Source: Saccharobesus litoralis
Lineage (GTDB): Bacteria; Pseudomonadota; Gammaproteobacteria; Enterobacterales; Alteromonadaceae
Assembly: GCF_003063625.1 (NCBI RefSeq)
Contig: NZ_CP026604.1
Location: 3,512,065-3,576,064 of the forward strand
DNA: 64,000 bases
Direction of reading: 5' to 3'
Made by a program: the position numbers and the translations under genes. Shown here in pieces: positions 19,175-28,289 of the stretch; positions within the stretch are counted from its first letter, which is position 1, and each line of letters begins with the position of its first letter. The notes beneath the pieces were generated by a model. It worked only from the letters and a program-made list of their open reading frames with translations, was not told the origin of the DNA and made no database searches.

Positions 19175-19939
19175 ATGGGTTTAGATTTATTAGATGTTAT
19201 TAGCTTAGCCGTATTTATGTTTGTTTGGTATGGCTACACTATTTTTGCCCGTGGCCGAGCTAAACGAACGACTTGTTTATCGAGTGTCCTTATTATTTAT
19301 CGAATAGATTGGATGCGCCATTTATTAGAGCGTGACAATCGTATTTTAGATGCGGCGTTAATGGGTAATATTGAAAAGAACATTAACTTTTTTGCTTCAA
19401 CTACATTACTGATTATTGCCGGTGCATTAACGGCGATGGCATCTGCCGATACATTGCAACAAATGACCCAAACTGTCGATTGGGTGGATAGACAAACGGA
19501 AGCCGAGATCCAATTCAAATTATTATTTATTTGTGCAATTTTGGTTTTTACCTTTTTTAAATTTACTTGGGCCTTACGCCAATATGGCTTTGCCGGCGTG
19601 ATGATAGGAGCTGCGCCAAACCACAATGATCCTAATGCAACTATCCAAATGAAGCGAGCCTTTGCGAGAAATGCGGGTAAAATTATTGATCAGGCAATGC
19701 ACAATTTTAATAACGGGCTGCGCGCCTATTATTTTGCTCTGGCTGCTTTAGGTTGGTTTATTAATCCTTTTGTTTTTATCGGTTTAGGCTTAGCTGTTGT
19801 GTATGTGTTGTATCGGCGTGAGTTTTATTCGCGAACATTAAAAATGCTTGAAGAAGGCTTAGTGATGAGCTCTTATTATTTAAGTATTCAACAAGAAAAA
19901 CAAAAAGAAGAAGAAAAGCGTCAACATCCTACGGCGTAA
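19175..19939 (+). CDS. DUF599 family membrane protein
   Basis: 254 aa with about four transmembrane helices: residues 4-20, about 70-88, about 110-127 and about 180-210. It has the DUF599 features RIDWMRHLLERDNRILDAALMGN and NINFFASTTLLIIAGAL. The C-terminus is a charged tail rich in Lys and Glu. It starts two bases after the GST stop, so the two are probably co-transcribed with nhaA. Function unknown. Confidence 0.85.
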   Translation: MGLDLLDVISLAVFMFVWYGYTIFARGRAKRTTCLSSVLIIYRIDWMRHLLERDNRILDAALMGNIEKNINFFASTTLLIIAGALTAMASADTLQQMTQTVDWVDRQTEAEIQFKLLFICAILVFTFFKFTWALRQYGFAGVMIGAAPNHNDPNATIQMKRAFARNAGKIIDQAMHNFNNGLRAYYFALAALGWFINPFVFIGLGLAVVYVLYRREFYSRTLKMLEEGLVMSSYYLSIQQEKQKEEEKRQHPTA

Positions 19940-20104
19940 CCAATAGGTAAGTAGTCATTATGCGGGTGAATACGCATTGTCGATAAATTAATAATGAGAA
20001 ACTAAAAATAAAGAACGGAATGATCAGGTTTTGCTGTTCGTTGTGTTTATCGGGGCAATTTCAAGCGTGCTGTGCTTAGTGTCAAGAATATGACCTAGAT
20101 AGGT

Positions 20105-20132
20105 GTAAGAATACGTTAAGCCGTATTCTTAC
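20105..20132. repeat. perfect inverted repeat
   Basis: GTAAGAATACG (20105-20115) / CGTATTCTTAC (20122-20132) with a six-base loop, between the ends of convergent genes. It has no T-run on either strand but may still end transcription. Confidence 0.5.
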
Positions 20133-20139
20133 GATAAAC

Positions 20140-20547
20140 TTATTGTGTCACTTTGCCTTGGGCGAGCTCAAAGTATTTTCTGACACTCACGGTTTGGTCG
20201 TTAATTAAACGCTGGTAACAAATACCGGCAAACGCAAATGTTTTACCATTAAAACTTAAGTAGGTAGAAGGGGCATCGGGGTTTGAATCGTCGTAAATCC
20301 ATTGTCCACCAATATATTTAATAAACACTTCACCTAAATAGGCACCAAACATATTACAGACGGTAAAAATAATTTTGTCTTTTTCTGATTCGTTATTGAG
20401 TAGCGGTAAACAGTTAAGAATAAGCTCATCAATTATTGCGATACTTTCAATGGTTTCGTCTAATTTTACTTGGAATTCATCATTAGCAAATTTAATAGCA
20501 TCTTGCGCGCTATCGGCCATTAATTGTGCAATTTCGACTTGTTTCAT
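20140..20547 (-). CDS. hypothetical protein, 135 aa
   Basis: Cytoplasmic-looking alpha/beta protein. The N-terminal half is helical and acidic. The middle has FGAYLGEVFIKYIGGQWIYDD followed by a beta segment (STYLSFNGKTFAFAGICYQRL). The GAYLGE...GGQW pattern recalls small DUF3806-like proteins, but I am not certain of the family. It sits about 80 bases downstream of cmoB on the same strand. Function unknown. Confidence 0.7.
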   Translation of the reverse strand: MKQVEIAQLMADSAQDAIKFANDEFQVKLDETIESIAIIDELILNCLPLLNNESEKDKIIFTVCNMFGAYLGEVFIKYIGGQWIYDDSNPDAPSTYLSFNGKTFAFAGICYQRLINDQTVSVRKYFELAQGKVTQ

Positions 20548-20625
20548 ATTGCGCCTTTGTTAATCGTTATAATTGTTACCCTAATATCGGCAGTTTAGGC
20601 AATTTAATCAAGCGATTAGCCTAAT

Positions 20626-21585
20626 TTATTTTGTAGCAATAATAACAGCCCGTTGTGGAGCCGGATAACCTTCAATAGTCTTAGTGGGATCGGCTGGGTC
20701 TAAAAAGTCAACTAGCGACTCATTTTCCATCCACTCAGTTTTACGTTGTTCATCTAAACTGGTAACACATTTATCAACGACTTTGACATTGCTAAAACCG
20801 ACTCGATGCAACCAATGAACGAGTGCGTCACAGCTTGGAATAAACCAAACGTTGCGCATTTTGGCGTATCTTTCACCCGGCACTAATACTTGATTTTGAT
20901 CGCCGTCAATGACGATGGTTTCTAGTACTAATTCACCACCGTTGCGTAATTGGTCTTTTAGTTGTGCTAAAAAGTCCAGTGGTGATCGTCGGTGGTATAA
21001 AACCCCCATTGAAAATACCGTATCAAAAGCTTCTGATTTGGGTAGTTGCTCAATGCCTAATGGCAGTAAATGAATATCGGGACTTGGGTTATATTTATGA
21101 ATGGCTTGAAATTGCGCCAAAAATAGTTGAGAGGGGTCGGCACCGACGACTATATCAGCTCCTTCACCTAACATGCGCCACATATGGTAACCATTGCCGC
21201 AACCCACGTCTAAAATAGTGCGGTCTTTTAGCTCACTAATATGAGGTAGCAAACGATCCCATTTCCAATCGCTGCGCCACTCTGTGTTTAAGTCGACACC
21301 TAATAATTCGTATGGCCCTTTACGCCAAGGCATAAAGTTTTTTAACAGGGCGATTAAGCGTTTTTGTTGTCCTTGGTTTATATCATCTGCACTACCAAAA
21401 GCGACTTTATCTTTTAGTTCGAGCACGCTTGGCTGGGCATCAGGTAAATTTTTTAAAGTTTTTTGCCATTGATGAAATTCACCATGCAAGGCATCTTTGT
21501 ACCAAGCATCTAATAGAGCAGGTAAGGAGTGAATAAGCCCCTGTAACTTTGAGTTCAATATACGTTGGTAAAAGGCGTTAAACAT
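20626..21585 (-). CDS. cmoB: tRNA U34 carboxymethyltransferase
   Basis: Transfers the carboxymethyl group of carboxy-SAM to 5-hydroxyuridine at tRNA position 34, giving cmo5U. It is 319 aa. The methyltransferase motif I is [16 protein letters not shown] near residues 120-135, and [17 protein letters not shown] is the CmoB signature. It follows cmoA on the same strand with a 16-base gap, so the two steps of the pathway are encoded together. Confidence 0.95.
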   Translation of the reverse strand: MFNAFYQRILNSKLQGLIHSLPALLDAWYKDALHGEFHQWQKTLKNLPDAQPSVLELKDKVAFGSADDINQGQQKRLIALLKNFMPWRKGPYELLGVDLNTEWRSDWKWDRLLPHISELKDRTILDVGCGNGYHMWRMLGEGADIVVGADPSQLFLAQFQAIHKYNPSPDIHLLPLGIEQLPKSEAFDTVFSMGVLYHRRSPLDFLAQLKDQLRNGGELVLETIVIDGDQNQVLVPGERYAKMRNVWFIPSCDALVHWLHRVGFSNVKVVDKCVTSLDEQRKTEWMENESLVDFLDPADPTKTIEGYPAPQRAVIIATK

Positions 21586-21601
21586 AAAAAACCTAGTGAA
21601 A

Positions 21602-22330
21602 TTATTTTATAGCAACCATGGAGGCAAAATTAAAGCATTGGTACCACTGTTGGTAGTGGTTGAATCCGGCATTTTTAAAACGTTGATAGTGTGCCGATAA
21701 ATCATCGATCCGCATGACATTTTCTATGGCGGCGCGTTTTTGGCTAATTTCTAACTCGCTATAGCCGTGGGCGCGTTTAAAATCCAAATGTAATTCGTCA
21801 ATGAGATCGTGACAGGGTTGGTCAACAAATTTGAGCTTCTCAGACAAAACCAAAAGACCACCAGGCTTTAAGCCTTGATAAATACGGTTGATTAGTTGTT
21901 GCCTGTCTGCTGGTTGCAGAAACTGCAAGGTAAAGTTAAGAATAACAATACTGGCGTTGTTAATGTCGATATTTAATATATCGTCACATAAGACTTGGGT
22001 AGGGAACGGGCTTTTGTAACCTTGTAAGTGTAAGCGGCATTTTTCAACCATATCGGCTGATTTATCAACCGCGATTATCTCAACATTGTTGGCTTTTATG
22101 GTGCGCCGCATCGCTAGAGTTGCCGTGCCTAAAGAACAACCTAAATCATATACATTGGAGTTATCTTGACAATGCACCTGAGCTAAATGGCCAATGGTTG
22201 AAATAATGGTTTGATAACCGGGAACGGAGCGTAAAATCATGTCTGAAAATACGTCGACCACGGCTTTATCAAAAACAAAATCTCTAACTTGTTCAAGCGG
22301 TTGCGAGTAAATATTGTCAGGTTGGCTCAT
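21602..22330 (-). CDS. cmoA: carboxy-S-adenosyl-L-methionine synthase
   Basis: Makes carboxy-SAM from SAM and prephenate, the donor used by CmoB. It is 242 aa with SAM-binding motif [17 protein letters not shown] and the N-terminal [22 protein letters not shown] segment typical of CmoA (key residues FDxxVxxVFxDMIxRSVPGY). Located between smpB (28 bases upstream) and cmoB on the minus strand, probably one transcript. Confidence 0.95.
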   Translation of the reverse strand: MSQPDNIYSQPLEQVRDFVFDKAVVDVFSDMILRSVPGYQTIISTIGHLAQVHCQDNSNVYDLGCSLGTATLAMRRTIKANNVEIIAVDKSADMVEKCRLHLQGYKSPFPTQVLCDDILNIDINNASIVILNFTLQFLQPADRQQLINRIYQGLKPGGLLVLSEKLKFVDQPCHDLIDELHLDFKRAHGYSELEISQKRAAIENVMRIDDLSAHYQRFKNAGFNHYQQWYQCFNFASMVAIK

Positions 22331-22358
22331 GTTGATGAATACTCGTGACTAAAGGGGG

Positions 22359-22841
22359 CTAATTAGAGTGTTTCATTAAACGTTCTTTTTGACGCGACCA
22401 GTCTTTATCTTTTATGTCCGAACGTTTGTCATGGCTTTGTTTACCTTTTGCTAGGTAAATTTCTACTTTAACCCAGCATTTTTTCCAATACATGGCTGTT
22501 GCCACAATTGAATAGCCTTGACGATCACGAGCACCGATTAAACGGTCTATTTCTCGACGGTTTAACAGGAGTTTTCGGGTACGATCAGGATCCGCCACCA
22601 CATGGGTTGAAGCGCTGTTCAGAGGCTGAATTTTCGCACCCAATAAATAGGCTTCATTGTTTTGAATAATGACATAAGCATCCGATAAATTAACCCTACC
22701 ATCACGAATGCTCTTTACTTCCCAACCTTGCAGCTCGATACCGGCTTCGGTTTTGTCTTCTAAAAAGTACTCATGCTTAGCCTTGCGGTTTAAAGCAATC
22801 GTATTGGAATTGTTGGTTTTTTTAGCGTTCTTTTTAGCCAT
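22359..22841 (-). CDS. smpB: SsrA-binding protein
   Basis: Binds tmRNA and delivers it to stalled ribosomes for trans-translation. It is 160 aa with the OB-fold core [19 protein letters not shown] and [14 protein letters not shown], and the basic tail [17 protein letters not shown] that enters the decoding centre. It is divergent from ratA across about 200 bases, an arrangement conserved in gammaproteobacteria. Confidence 0.96.
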   Translation of the reverse strand: MAKKNAKKTNNSNTIALNRKAKHEYFLEDKTEAGIELQGWEVKSIRDGRVNLSDAYVIIQNNEAYLLGAKIQPLNSASTHVVADPDRTRKLLLNRREIDRLIGARDRQGYSIVATAMYWKKCWVKVEIYLAKGKQSHDKRSDIKDKDWSRQKERLMKHSN

Positions 22842-23042
22842 TTATCTACTTGTATTATTTAATAATTTATCTTGAGTTGCACTGGTTGTCAGTAGGTCAG
22901 CTATTATACGCATTGCGTACATTGGCGCTATCATAAAAACGAAATATAGCGTTAAATTCTGCATTATAGCTGCCGAATCCTTAACATCAGACACTATTGT
23001 GGTAGCATTTGCCGGTTTTCACTATCCGGAGCTTAAATTTTC

Positions 23043-23477
23043 ATGGCCACTCTTCATCGCAGCGCATTAGTTATGCACAGTGCCAAAACTATGTATGATC
23101 TTGTCAATGACGTTGCCGCCTATCCGCAATTTTTACCCAACTGTGCAGATGCTAAGGTAGAAGAGCAATCAGAACGATATATGACAGGCGCTATTAAAAT
23201 TGCTAAAGGTGGAATGAGTAAGTGGTTTACCACGCGTAATCATTTATGCGCGGCAAATAAAATTGAAATGAGTTTAGTTGACGGCCCATTTAAAAAATTG
23301 TCTGGGGTATGGCATTTTGAAGCGCTGGATGAGCACGCGTGTAAAGTGAGCTTAGATTTAGATTTTGAATTTTCTAATCAGTTGGTTGCATTAGCTTTTG
23401 GCAAGGTGTTTAGTCATGTGGCCAACAATATGGTTAAAGCTTTTGTCGATCGCGCCAATAGTTTACAAGCGAGCTAA
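23043..23477 (+). CDS. ratA: RatA/COQ10-like START-domain protein
   Basis: 144-aa single-domain protein of the polyketide-cyclase/START fold, with RSALVMHSAKTMYDLVNDV and YPQFLPNCADAKV motifs. The family is described in E. coli as RatA, reported to impair ribosome subunit association; homologues bind ubiquinone as COQ10. Which role applies here is not visible. Its stop codon overlaps the ATG of rnfH (TAATG), and it is divergent from smpB. Confidence 0.9.
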   Translation: MATLHRSALVMHSAKTMYDLVNDVAAYPQFLPNCADAKVEEQSERYMTGAIKIAKGGMSKWFTTRNHLCAANKIEMSLVDGPFKKLSGVWHFEALDEHACKVSLDLDFEFSNQLVALAFGKVFSHVANNMVKAFVDRANSLQAS

Positions 23478-23830
23478 TGAATATGTCACAAATCACCATA
23501 GAAGTTACGTTTGCACTACCTCACAAACAAACATTATTGGCTATTTCCGTTAACGATGGCGAGACTATTGAAAATTGTATTTTGCAATCTGGGATTTTAC
23601 GTGAATACCCCGAAATAGATTTAAGCGTTAACAAAGTGGGTATTTGGAGTCGCAATAAAAAGTTAAGTGATACTGTGCGCGAAGGCGATAGAATTGAAAT
23701 TTATCGCCCCCTGATTGCTGATCCTAAAGAAGTTAGACGTCGCCGCGCTGAAAAAGCAAAACAAGAAGGCCGAGCTGATAAAGTGACAGGTGGGCGAGTT
23801 AACCCTTTGCGTGCTAAAGAAACGGATTGA
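23477..23830 (+). CDS. rnfH: RnfH family ubiquitin-like protein
   Basis: 117 aa, beta-grasp fold of the RnfH (RatB) family, with ITIEVTFALPHKQTLLAI at the start and DRIEIYRPLIADPKEVRRRRAEKAKQ near the end (the IYRPL-DPKE core is diagnostic). The tail is basic. It is translationally coupled to ratA through a TAATG overlap. bamE, often the next gene in relatives, is absent here. Function poorly known. Confidence 0.92.
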   Translation: MNMSQITIEVTFALPHKQTLLAISVNDGETIENCILQSGILREYPEIDLSVNKVGIWSRNKKLSDTVREGDRIEIYRPLIADPKEVRRRRAEKAKQEGRADKVTGGRVNPLRAKETD

Positions 23831-23966
23831 TTCTAGCTAAGCAGTATTATTAGTTCGCTTGATAGATTGTGAAACGATGAGTTTCGCTTCACAATCCTAA
23901 TGTCATTGTACAAGTAAAGTTTAATTTCCCTATATCGTATCAATACACTTTAGTCACTTCGTTAAG

Positions 23967-24824
23967 TCAGCAACGAGCTAATTTTGCTACTGCATTGATA
24001 TTCAAATGAGCTAAGTCTTGTTTAATCGCATTCTCATAATGTTTATGGATAAGTGATGTGATTGGTAAGTTTTTATCATTTGCCTGTAAAAAATACGCTA
24101 AGTCCTTTTCGACTAATTCAATCGGAAAAGCGGGGGCATAGTTGTCTGCTTGTATCGCTTTAGTTGCCCCAGCTAAGGCCGCACTACAGACCGGTAATTC
24201 CGTTAATGTATTAAGCATTTTATCTATATCGGTGTTCTGAATTTTCAGCCAGTGGATGAGTTCGGCCATCAGAGCAATTTGGCTACTAAATAGGGTATTA
24301 ACTAGTAGCTTTACCGTCGCTCCGGCCGAAATATTACCCATTTGGAAAATTTTGCTAGCCATTAAAGACAATATAGGACTTATTCTTTCAAACGTGGCTG
24401 AATTAGATCCAACAAAATAAATCAGCTGTCCCGCCTCTGCTTGCGGCCTTGAGCCTGCTACGGGCGCATCTGCAAAAGCAACCCCATGCGCTTGGCAGTG
24501 TTGTGCAAGGGTATTAGTCCATTCTATGGATAATGTTGAGCTTTCAATGGCGACAGTTTGCTGATTAATGGTTGATAATGCGCCATTATTTTCATCAAGC
24601 CAGACTTGCCGAGAAGCTTGGTCGTCGCGAACCATACTAATAACGTAATCCTGTCCAATTGCTGCCTGAGCAGGCGTTTTTGCAATGATAGCTCCTTTAT
24701 CCTTTAAGCGATCAGCCATACTTAAATCTCGGTTCCAAACGGTTACCTGATGTCCTGCGTTAATTAAATGCAACACCATGCGACTGCCCATTGCGCCCAT
24801 TCCTAAAAATGCGATATTTGCCAT
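23967..24824 (-). CDS. NAD(P)-dependent beta-hydroxyacid dehydrogenase family enzyme
   Basis: 285-aa enzyme of the 3-hydroxyisobutyrate/6-phosphogluconate dehydrogenase superfamily. The N-terminal Rossmann motif is FLGMGAMGSRM, followed by VTVWNRD, which suggests NADP preference because the Asn-Arg follows the second strand. The substrate motif is DAPVAGSRPQAEAGQL, and the catalytic Lys is in GATVKLLVN (near residue 170). All core residues are present. It is divergent from a LysR regulator, which probably controls it. The substrate could be a short hydroxyacid or glyoxylate/succinic-semialdehyde type aldehyde. Confidence 0.88.
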   Translation of the reverse strand: MANIAFLGMGAMGSRMVLHLINAGHQVTVWNRDLSMADRLKDKGAIIAKTPAQAAIGQDYVISMVRDDQASRQVWLDENNGALSTINQQTVAIESSTLSIEWTNTLAQHCQAHGVAFADAPVAGSRPQAEAGQLIYFVGSNSATFERISPILSLMASKIFQMGNISAGATVKLLVNTLFSSQIALMAELIHWLKIQNTDIDKMLNTLTELPVCSAALAGATKAIQADNYAPAFPIELVEKDLAYFLQANDKNLPITSLIHKHYENAIKQDLAHLNINAVAKLARC

Positions 24825-24932
24825 GATACTTACCTTTTATTGATAGTGAATAATGTCGCAAAACAGTATGACTGTGGATTAATTTGCATTAAACTCGCTA
24901 TTAGTCATGTTTGTGATGTAAAAAGTGCATTA

Positions 24933-25841
24933 ATGGATGTTCAACAATTACACATCTTTGTCGAAGTGGTAAATGCTGGTAGCTTTGCAAAAGCCGCGCG
25001 GATATTAGATCGCGATCCATCATTGATTTCGCGTTCAATTGCCAGTTTAGAAGCACATTTGGGTGTAAGGCTGTTTCAGCGTTCGACACGCGTCTTGTCG
25101 CTTACTGATAGTGGTGCCCGTTATTTGGCAAGAATCAAACCGATACTTGACGCATTGTCGGAAGCTGAAGATGAACTGAGAGTGGAATCTGGCAAGGTAT
25201 CAGGGCGGGTAACGTTAACGGCTTCTGTAGCATTTGGCCAAATGTGTCTTTTGCCATTAATGGCAGAGTTGATGGCGACTTTTCCTTTAATTGATTTGGA
25301 TCTTAAACTGACGGACAGCAATTTAGATTTATTGGAAGAAAATATCGACTTGGCGATCCGTTTAACACCTGCTTTTGAATCGGATTTGATCGGTTACAAG
25401 TTATTTAACACGCATTACAAGGTGGTGGCTAGTCCTGAGTATTTGAACAATCACTCAAGTATTCAATCCCCAGACGATTTAGAGCACCATAAGTGCTTAG
25501 TATTTAGCATGGCTCAGTATCGAACCGCTTGGATGTTTATAAATAACGACGGGCAGCAAACGAAAATTAATATTAACAGTCAACTGGCGCTTTCGAGTGC
25601 TTTGGCTTTAAAAGAATGTACTAAACAAGGTTTAGGTGTTTGTTTGTTGGCCGATTGGCTGATTAAGGACGAAATTAAGCAAGGTAATTTAGTTGATGTA
25701 TTACCTGAGTACAAAGTAACCGCAACAGATTTTCACACGGCGGCATGGCTGCTTTATCCATCACGGCACTACGTTCCGAATAGAGTTAGGGCGGTCATTG
25801 AATTTTTAAAAAATAAGTTAGCCGATAATAATTTTATCTAG
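24933..25841 (+). CDS. LysR family transcriptional regulator
   Basis: 302 aa from the ATG at 24933. The N-terminal winged HTH has DVQQLHIFVEVVNAGSFAKAARIL and LEAHLGVRLFQRSTRVLSLT, the usual LysR start. A longer frame back to 24840 adds 31 residues unlike the family and is not favoured. A LysR substrate-binding domain follows (VTLTASVAFGQMCLLPLMAEL). It is divergent from the dehydrogenase gene with an intergenic space of about 108 bases, the typical place for a LysR binding site. Its last 24 bases overlap the convergent LON-domain gene. Confidence 0.92.
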   Translation: MDVQQLHIFVEVVNAGSFAKAARILDRDPSLISRSIASLEAHLGVRLFQRSTRVLSLTDSGARYLARIKPILDALSEAEDELRVESGKVSGRVTLTASVAFGQMCLLPLMAELMATFPLIDLDLKLTDSNLDLLEENIDLAIRLTPAFESDLIGYKLFNTHYKVVASPEYLNNHSSIQSPDDLEHHKCLVFSMAQYRTAWMFINNDGQQTKININSQLALSSALALKECTKQGLGVCLLADWLIKDEIKQGNLVDVLPEYKVTATDFHTAAWLLYPSRHYVPNRVRAVIEFLKNKLADNNFI

Positions 25842-26453
25842 CATTTGAACAGTAGAATCAAAGCTAGTTGGGCTAACAAAGTTTTGCTTGGTGCTAATCT
25901 CAATCGGCAAAATTTCTAACCAACGTTTGCAAACCCAGTTGGGGTTATCAAAATGGGTTTCACTATACAGTCGCTGTAGTTGAGGATGGCTAATAAACAC
26001 GGCCTGCAGTTTGTCGGCAAGCGCTAAGGTTTGTGCATTGTGTGCTTGCCTGCGCCAGTGGTTAAGTGAAGCTATTGCTGCCATGCGTAAACCGTCATCC
26101 TCCATATAAACATTGTCTATTTTTACTAGTTTTTCCGCGAAAATAGTGATGTATAGCAGACCATCTTTTTTTTGTTCAAAATCAGTGATCGTGACTTTTG
26201 CACCCCACTTGGGTACGTTGAAAGGGCGGTCTTTTTTATGTAAACACAAAACAAACCCTTCACCTGAAACCGCTTGTTTGACCATGCGTATGTAGCGTTG
26301 TTCAAATATACGCAATTGGCTAATACCGCCTGGTAACAAGAATATATTCAGCGGAAAAAGCGCCAGCACAGGTTGACTAGTATTGGTTGAAGCTGTATCG
26401 GTTGCACCTGTGTTAGTTGTGCTAAGTGGTGAAGTTGCGTTAGTTGCGTTCAA
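25818..26453 (-). CDS. LON substrate-binding-domain protein
   Basis: Up to 211 aa. From about residue 28 it has the LON N-terminal domain signature LALFPLNIFLLPGGISQLRIFEQRYIRM (core FPL-LPGG-RIFE-RY). It has no AAA or protease part, so it is a stand-alone LON-domain protein, perhaps a substrate adaptor. The first 27 residues are a Thr/Asn/Ser/Ala-rich low-complexity run from a TTG at 26453, and no ATG exists before the LON core. The true start may be this TTG or a downstream GTG. It is convergent with and overlaps the LysR gene. Confidence 0.82.
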   Translation of the reverse strand: MNATNATSPLSTTNTGATDTASTNTSQPVLALFPLNIFLLPGGISQLRIFEQRYIRMVKQAVSGEGFVLCLHKKDRPFNVPKWGAKVTITDFEQKKDGLLYITIFAEKLVKIDNVYMEDDGLRMAAIASLNHWRRQAHNAQTLALADKLQAVFISHPQLQRLYSETHFDNPNWVCKRWLEILPIEISTKQNFVSPTSFDSTVQMLDKIIIG

Positions 26454-26639
26454 TTTATTGTTACATTGGGTTGTTTGTCTTAGTTTGTTTTACGTGTTTT
26501 TAATTGGCGATGATCACTTTTTAAGTGATAAATTCTTTGATGCTTTGGGTTAAACCTATATGCAAATTAGCTTGAAAATTAGGCTGGATAATTACCAAAT
26601 AGAACATATGAAAGGAGTAGTCGTTGGTAAACATTAAAG

Positions 26640-26666
26640 GCCAATTTAGCTAGGCGCTAAGCTGGC
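26640..26666 (-). terminator. possible terminator hairpin
   Basis: GCCAATTTAGC (26640-26650) pairs with GCTAAGCTGGC (26656-26666) with two wobble pairs and a five-base loop. It lies 24 bases past the stop of the minus-strand 81-aa gene, but the following T-run is weak. Confidence 0.4.
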
Positions 26667-26689
26667 TCTTGTGTGTTTTGTTAATAGCG

Positions 26690-26935
26690 CTAGATTATTT
26701 CAGCTTCTTGGTCAACGCCGTGTCTAATATTGACTTCGGCTAATACCATTTCTTTTAATTCGAGTAGATCGTCGTCATCTAAATCAGCAATATGGATATT
26801 GCCAAATATGCGCCTTTTCGCTAAGTCGTCTTCCGCGCAGTAGGTATGTGCAATGCCGCGCCCTGGCAGGGTTATCGGGAGTCCTTTTGAGCGGTCATTT
26901 AAAATAACGTCGCCGTCACAGAACATACATTTCAT
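26690..26935 (-). CDS. small Cys/His zinc-finger-like protein
   Basis: 81 aa. The N-terminus is MKCMFCDGDV with CxxC at residues 3 and 6. AHTYC follows at residues about 29-33, giving a CxxC...HxxC set that could hold one zinc in a treble-clef-like fold. The rest is acidic (IADLDDDDLLELKEMV) and helical. I do not recognise a named family. It stands alone, with a possible terminator downstream. Zinc binding is inferred only from residue spacing. Confidence 0.68.
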   Translation of the reverse strand: MKCMFCDGDVILNDRSKGLPITLPGRGIAHTYCAEDDLAKRRIFGNIHIADLDDDDLLELKEMVLAEVNIRHGVDQEAEII

Positions 26936-27052
26936 TTAATTACTCCAAATTTTTGTGTGCTACCGCTTAAACTTAAGCTCAACTTTATAAAATTCGCTAG
27001 TTTTTCGTGTAAAAGCCCAGCAATTTTTATGACTATATTTATGGTGTTACGC

Positions 27053-27754
27053 CTATTTTAAGCGGCAATCAGCTGACGTTTGCGTGGTTTTTGGTTTTTT
27101 TAGTTTGGCTATGTGTAAAGTGACTTCGCCAACTGGGAACGACCAAAAAAACATTTTTGTGCGGTTGATCAGGTTGTATTCATCCACTAAATACAACCAG
27201 TCATCTAACTTAAGTTTGACTTGGCCATTATCTGTTTGTGCCTTTAATGTGTATTGCCAATTCAAGGTATTACCTTGAACTTGCCCTTTAGCCGTGCCGA
27301 TGACATCTCCTGCGGTGCCTGTTAATTTGTCACCTTGTTTAGTTAAGCGCCAGCAGCGCTTTTCAACCTTACCATCAGCAAAGTAAAATGTTTCGTCTAA
27401 TACACCTTGGTTATCTTGCCAATCGCCAATAATCGTCGCAGTAAAGCGTCTAGTAACCTTGTTTCGGTGATCTTGCACTATGCCTGATGCAAATATAGTC
27501 TTCTCGCTCAGGTCTTATGGTTCATTGTCAGCGCTTACTCGCCCCAATCACATAGTAAAGCATATGCTCATGGGGCTCGAAGCTTGACGGCTTCCCCTAA
27601 AACCTGATCGCTTTGACTATCGTTCACCTTGGAAAAAACGTTCTAATTGTAATTGAGGCTTGTGGTTGACGTATTCTTCTAAATTAGCAGTACAAGATGT
27701 TAAACAAGTCATGGCGCCGAGAGTAAACAAGGCTTTAGTTTTAGATTTAATCAT
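27053..27754 (-). pseudogene. DUF3833 lipoprotein gene interrupted by repeat copy B
   Basis: The 5' part begins at the ATG at 27754-27752 and encodes a lipoprotein signal with TSC lipobox (MTCLTSCTANLEEY), then QLQLERFFQGER, then TAG. The 3' part (27478 down to the stop at 27053) encodes GIVQDHRNKVTRRFTATIIGDW, FYFADGKVEKRCWRL and LDDWLYLVDEYNLINRT, the DUF3833 core. Between them lies repeat copy B. Removing bases 27494-27619 (126 bp) joins FFQGER to FASGIVQDHRNK in frame and with the spacing seen in DUF3833 proteins. The gene was therefore intact before insertion. The ATG overlaps the end of the upstream chalcone-isomerase-like gene, showing operon membership. Confidence 0.88.
27494..27619 (-). 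repeat. palindromic MITE-like repeat, copy B (inside DUF3833 gene)
   Basis: 126-bp copy with TATAGTCTTCTCGCTCAGG at its left end and CTGATCGCTTTGACTA at its right end, and the centre CATATG. It matches copies E and F closely over its whole length. It has landed inside the DUF3833 coding sequence. Confidence 0.92.
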
Positions 27755-28289
27755 GATCCAATCCTAACAATTGATCTCGTTGTTGTGGGTATTGGCTGTT
27801 GGCACCAAGCCAAATGTTGATAAAAGCTTGGCAACCTTGACTATCACTAAACAAGGCATAGTAAGCCTTGTTAAAATAGAAATGACCAAGACCATTTTGG
27901 TCGATAAAAAAGCTAATTTGATCACCTTGTTTTACATTTGGCCAACTGTTGTCTAGCTCTACAATCCATTTACTTATCTTGTTTTTATCAAAACTTTGTT
28001 TTTGCCATTGATTAGCAGTTTCATCCAGTAGATCTTGTTTTTCAATGTCGCGTTGATATTGCAGGGTTAGGTATAAATTTCTATGTAAACCATTGGGTTC
28101 ATTATTAGGCTGAGCGTCGGCATATAAATAGGCCTTGTATACTTTAAACCACAGCACTTTTAATTGAGCTTCGCCGACCAATCTATAATTTTGCGGTAAT
28201 TCTGGTTTAGTTGAATTTGCCAGCGTATTTGTCGCTAAACCTAAGCAAAATATAGCTAGTAGTATTGGGTGAATATAAGCCTTTAACAT
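27747..28289 (-). CDS. chalcone-isomerase-like exported protein
   Basis: 180 aa with a signal peptide (LLAIFCLGLATNTLANS). The mature part follows the bacterial chalcone-isomerase-like family: LPQNYRLVGEAQLKVLWFKVYKAYLYAD near the start (core RLVG-VLWFKVY-A-LY) and FIDQNGLGHFYFNKAYYALFSDSQGCQAFINIWLG near the end. Such proteins probably bind fatty acids or other lipids rather than isomerise chalcones. In relatives the gene sits with DUF3833, DUF2878 and lipid-modification genes. Its start overlaps the end of the DUF2878 gene by seven bases and its end overlaps the DUF3833 gene. Confidence 0.85.
   Translation of the reverse strand: MLKAYIHPILLAIFCLGLATNTLANSTKPELPQNYRLVGEAQLKVLWFKVYKAYLYADAQPNNEPNGLHRNLYLTLQYQRDIEKQDLLDETANQWQKQSFDKNKISKWIVELDNSWPNVKQGDQISFFIDQNGLGHFYFNKAYYALFSDSQGCQAFINIWLGANSQYPQQRDQLLGLDHD

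Noticed and set aside
23865-23896. Hairpin after rnfH as a terminator
   Set aside because: The arms GATTGTGAA/TTCACAATC pair, but there is no T-run on either strand, so I do not list it as a terminator.
24840-24932. Upstream extension of the LysR gene
   Set aside because: The 31 extra residues do not fit the LysR N-terminus. The ATG at 24933 starts exactly at the conserved HTH and leaves a normal divergent intergenic space.
27053-27478. Intact 141-aa gene
   Set aside because: Its start has no signal peptide, and the sequence is the C-terminal part of DUF3833. The true 5' part lies on the other side of the repeat.
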